DNA from: Rhizobiaceae bacterium
GTDB taxonomy: Bacteria > Pseudomonadota > Alphaproteobacteria > Rhizobiales > Rhizobiaceae
Direction: 5' to 3'
Length of the DNA stretch: 64,000 bases
NCBI GenBank assembly: GCA_023953905.1
Contig: JAMLJA010000006.1
Coordinates: 1 to 64,000, forward strand
Part shown: one piece after another, positions 62,132 through 64,000 of the stretch
How positions within the stretch are numbered: the stretch's first letter is position 1
Layout: each line of letters opens with the position of its first letter
The notes under the pieces: model-generated
Told to the model about the DNA's origin: nothing
What the model saw: only the letters and a program-made list of their open reading frames with translations
Database searches by the model: none
Made by a program: the position numbers and the translations under genes

Positions 62132-63046
62132 TCAGTACAGTTTTGCGCCGTTGACCATCAGGCGCACGGCGTAGAGCGAAGTCGTTCCGCAGATATAGAG
62201 GATGTTGCGCTTCGGTCCGCCGAAAACGACATTGGCGACGATTTCCGGCACTTTGACCTTGCCGATCAGCGTGCCGTCGGGATCGTAGCAATGAACGCCA
62301 TCTGCGGCGCTTGTCCAGATTCTGCCGTCTGAATCCAACCGGAACCCATCGAACAACCCGGCCGTGCAATCTGCAAACACCCGGCCGCCCGAAACCTTGT
62401 TGTCGGACGATATGTCGAAAAGGCGCATATGGGCAGGATTGTCAGGCCCGTGGGTACGCCCCGTGTCGACGACATAAAGCTGGGTTTCATCCAGCGAGAA
62501 CGCGAGCCCGTTCGGACGCACCATGTCGGTAATGACGGCTTCAATCTTGCCGTCGGTATCGACACGATAGACATAGCACGCGCCGATCTCGCTCTCGCTC
62601 TTGTTGCCCTCATAGTCGCTGTCGATGCCATAGGCCGGATCGGTGAACCAGATGGTGCCGTCCGACTTCACCACGACATCGTTGGGCGAGTTCAGGCGCT
62701 TGCCGTTCCAGCTGTCGGCAATTGTGACAATGGTCCCGTCATGCTCGGTACGGCTGACGCGGCGACCACCATGCTCACAGCTGACGAGCCGGCCCTGGCG
62801 GTCCGTCGTGTGGCCATTGGTGTTGCCGGCAGGCTGTCGGAATACACTGACGGACCCGTCGGTCTCGTCGTAGCGCATCATTCGGTCATTGGGGATGTCC
62901 GACCAGACGAGGTAGCGACCAGCGGCAAAATAGGCAGGGCCTTCGGCCCAGCGGCATCCCGTGTAAAGCTTCTCGACTTGAGCGGTACCGTTGTACAGGC
63001 GCGCAAAACGCTGATCGAGCACTTCGTAATAGTCGTCGGCGGACAT
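62132..63046 (-). CDS. SMP-30/gluconolactonase family lactonase
   Basis: Calcium- or zinc-dependent six-bladed propeller lactonase, 304 residues. The metal ligands are visible: glutamate E35 in WAEGPAYF, asparagine in NSPNDVVV, and aspartate in FDGFRLDSDG; PAYFAAGRYLVWSDIPNDRM is the first-blade signature. ATG 63046 lies behind GGGAGGG; the frame extends to 63364 without family similarity. It is downstream of an amino acid ABC permease on the same strand (109-base gap). Sugar-acid lactones are typical substrates; the physiological one is not indicated. Confidence 0.9.
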   Translation of the reverse strand: MSADDYYEVLDQRFARLYNGTAQVEKLYTGCRWAEGPAYFAAGRYLVWSDIPNDRMMRYDETDGSVSVFRQPAGNTNGHTTDRQGRLVSCEHGGRRVSRTEHDGTIVTIADSWNGKRLNSPNDVVVKSDGTIWFTDPAYGIDSDYEGNKSESEIGACYVYRVDTDGKIEAVITDMVRPNGLAFSLDETQLYVVDTGRTHGPDNPAHMRLFDISSDNKVSGGRVFADCTAGLFDGFRLDSDGRIWTSAADGVHCYDPDGTLIGKVKVPEIVANVVFGGPKRNILYICGTTSLYAVRLMVNGAKLY

Positions 63047-63155
63047 ATTCCCTCCCTGATGCGATACATTGGGACGCGCAAGCTCCTCCACCGCGTCCCG
63101 GCATTTCAAACCCGCCGAAATCTCTGCGAGTTTCGCCCACATGGCAAGCGCGCAG

Positions 63156-63992
63156 TTATCTCTTTCGTCCGCGCATGCGTCTTTCCAGTGCCCGAAGCGC
63201 CAGCGACAGGCTGATCGTGAGCAGCAGATAAATATAGGCGACGATCGAATAGGTCTCGAAGAAGCGAAACGATCCGGCGGAGTAAATCTTGCCCATCTGG
63301 GTAATGTCCGCGACGCCCAGAACGGAGACGAAGGACGAATCCTTGACCATGGTGACGAAGTCATTGCCCAGTGGTGGCAGGATGGTGCGGATCGCCTGCG
63401 GGAAGACCACCAGCCGGAAGCGCTGCCAGCGCGATAGGCCGAGCGCCATCGCAGCTTCGACCTGTCCGGTGTCTACGGACTGGATTCCCGCGCGAAAGAC
63501 CTCGGCGATGAAGGCGGAGTATCCGATGGTGATGGCGATGATCGCTCGCCAGAGTAATGACACGTCGCGCACGAGAAGTTCGTCGACAATTCCAGCATCG
63601 CGCAGGGGTGCCGTCACGAAATTCCAGAAGGAGACAAAGGCCGGAACACCTGCAAAGGCAATCCAGAAAAGCAACACGAGAAAAGGAACTCCGCGGCAGA
63701 TCTCGACATAGAACCGGGCAATCTGGCGAAGCCAGATGGAGCCGGAAAGCGACATCAGCGCCACCCCCAGACCCACGGTCGACGCCAGCACAAAGCCGAC
63801 GATCGAGACATAGATGGTCATGCCGATGCCCTGCGCCACCGTGGCGAAGATCAGGGAATAGAGGTCGCTCGACCAGATCGCGAGCGCAGAGGCCAGGGCC
63901 AACGCACCCGCTGCAACCAACCAGTATGGAAAATCTTCCCGCGCGCCTCTCGAGCCGCGCTTTGCCGTAACGGACAGATCAATCAGCGCCAC
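63156..63992 (-). CDS. Polar amino acid ABC transporter permease (HisM/GlnP type)
   Basis: Inner-membrane permease of a PAAT-family importer. 278 residues with about five to six helices and the EAA loop (VEAAMALGLSRWQRFRL, then VVFPQAIRTILPPLGND) that contacts the ATPase. The start is GTG 63992; a TAA two codons upstream closes the frame, so the gene is complete. Its partner genes (binding protein, ATPase) would lie beyond the right edge. A long hydrophobic N-terminal segment precedes the conserved core. Confidence 0.9.
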   Translation of the reverse strand: MALIDLSVTAKRGSRGAREDFPYWLVAAGALALASALAIWSSDLYSLIFATVAQGIGMTIYVSIVGFVLASTVGLGVALMSLSGSIWLRQIARFYVEICRGVPFLVLLFWIAFAGVPAFVSFWNFVTAPLRDAGIVDELLVRDVSLLWRAIIAITIGYSAFIAEVFRAGIQSVDTGQVEAAMALGLSRWQRFRLVVFPQAIRTILPPLGNDFVTMVKDSSFVSVLGVADITQMGKIYSAGSFRFFETYSIVAYIYLLLTISLSLALRALERRMRGRKR

Positions 63993-64000
63993 TTGTTATG

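Overview
The window is ordinary alphaproteobacterial chromosome, most likely from the Hyphomicrobiales (Rhizobiales; Phyllobacteriaceae or a close relative). The reasons are the rho-mnmE-mnmG-rsmG-parA-parB-holA block typical of the origin-proximal region of that order, a rhizobial-type LivKHMGF transporter with its DUF6867 companion, a full-length pyruvate carboxylase, and a CyaC-type adenylate cyclase. Coding density is high. I saw no tRNA or rRNA gene, CRISPR array, insertion sequence or prophage gene.

Layout. 1-8155: rho, tRNA-modification genes mnmE and mnmG, rsmG, parA, parB and convergent holA, with three parS-like ParB sites before mnmE, at the mnmE stop codon and inside rsmG. 8256-16285: an eight-gene minus-strand operon for a cytosolic xanthine-dehydrogenase-family molybdenum hydroxylase, comprising an SRPBCC/CoxG-like protein, FAD subunit, 2Fe-2S subunit, a molybdopterin subunit split into two genes, CoxD-like AAA+ ATPase, CoxE-like VWA protein and a TIM-barrel amidohydrolase, with an AraC-family regulator upstream. 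Its substrate is not evident. This is the strongest candidate for an undescribed system. 16411-24139: mostly housekeeping genes (TerC, YmdB-like phosphodiesterase, 5-formyl-THF cyclo-ligase, L32, MtgA, a farnesyl-diphosphate-synthase-type enzyme, lytic transglycosylase, IspG) and an orphan secreted protein.

24145-32716: a TetR regulator divergent from a second, exported molybdenum oxidoreductase (2Fe-2S subunit, Tat-exported IorB-like subunit, diheme cytochrome c), followed by an RND efflux adaptor and pump. 32813-37710: a DUF3309 peptide, an SH3-domain membrane protein and pyruvate carboxylase. 37906-43698: branched-chain amino acid or amide ABC transporter. 43959-49535: trans-4-hydroxy-L-proline degradation genes (epimerase, FAD dehydrogenase, deaminase) with a GntR regulator and mmsA. 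The deaminase gene carries an in-frame amber codon and is probably a pseudogene. 49699-54784: LysR regulator, dadA-alr for D/L-alanine catabolism, and a MarR-MFS efflux pair. 54920-64000: M3 oligopeptidase, YghU-type glutathione transferase, a CyaC-like redox-sensing adenylate cyclase, typA, an SMP-30 lactonase and a polar amino acid ABC permease at the window edge.

How it fits together. The left block links translation, tRNA modification and chromosome segregation near the replication origin. Most of the rest serves heterotrophic use of amino acids and N-heterocycles or aldehydes: Liv uptake, hydroxyproline and alanine breakdown, two molybdenum hydroxylases, and anaplerosis by pyruvate carboxylase. 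Functional calls rest on translated motifs and gene order read by eye. No database search was run.
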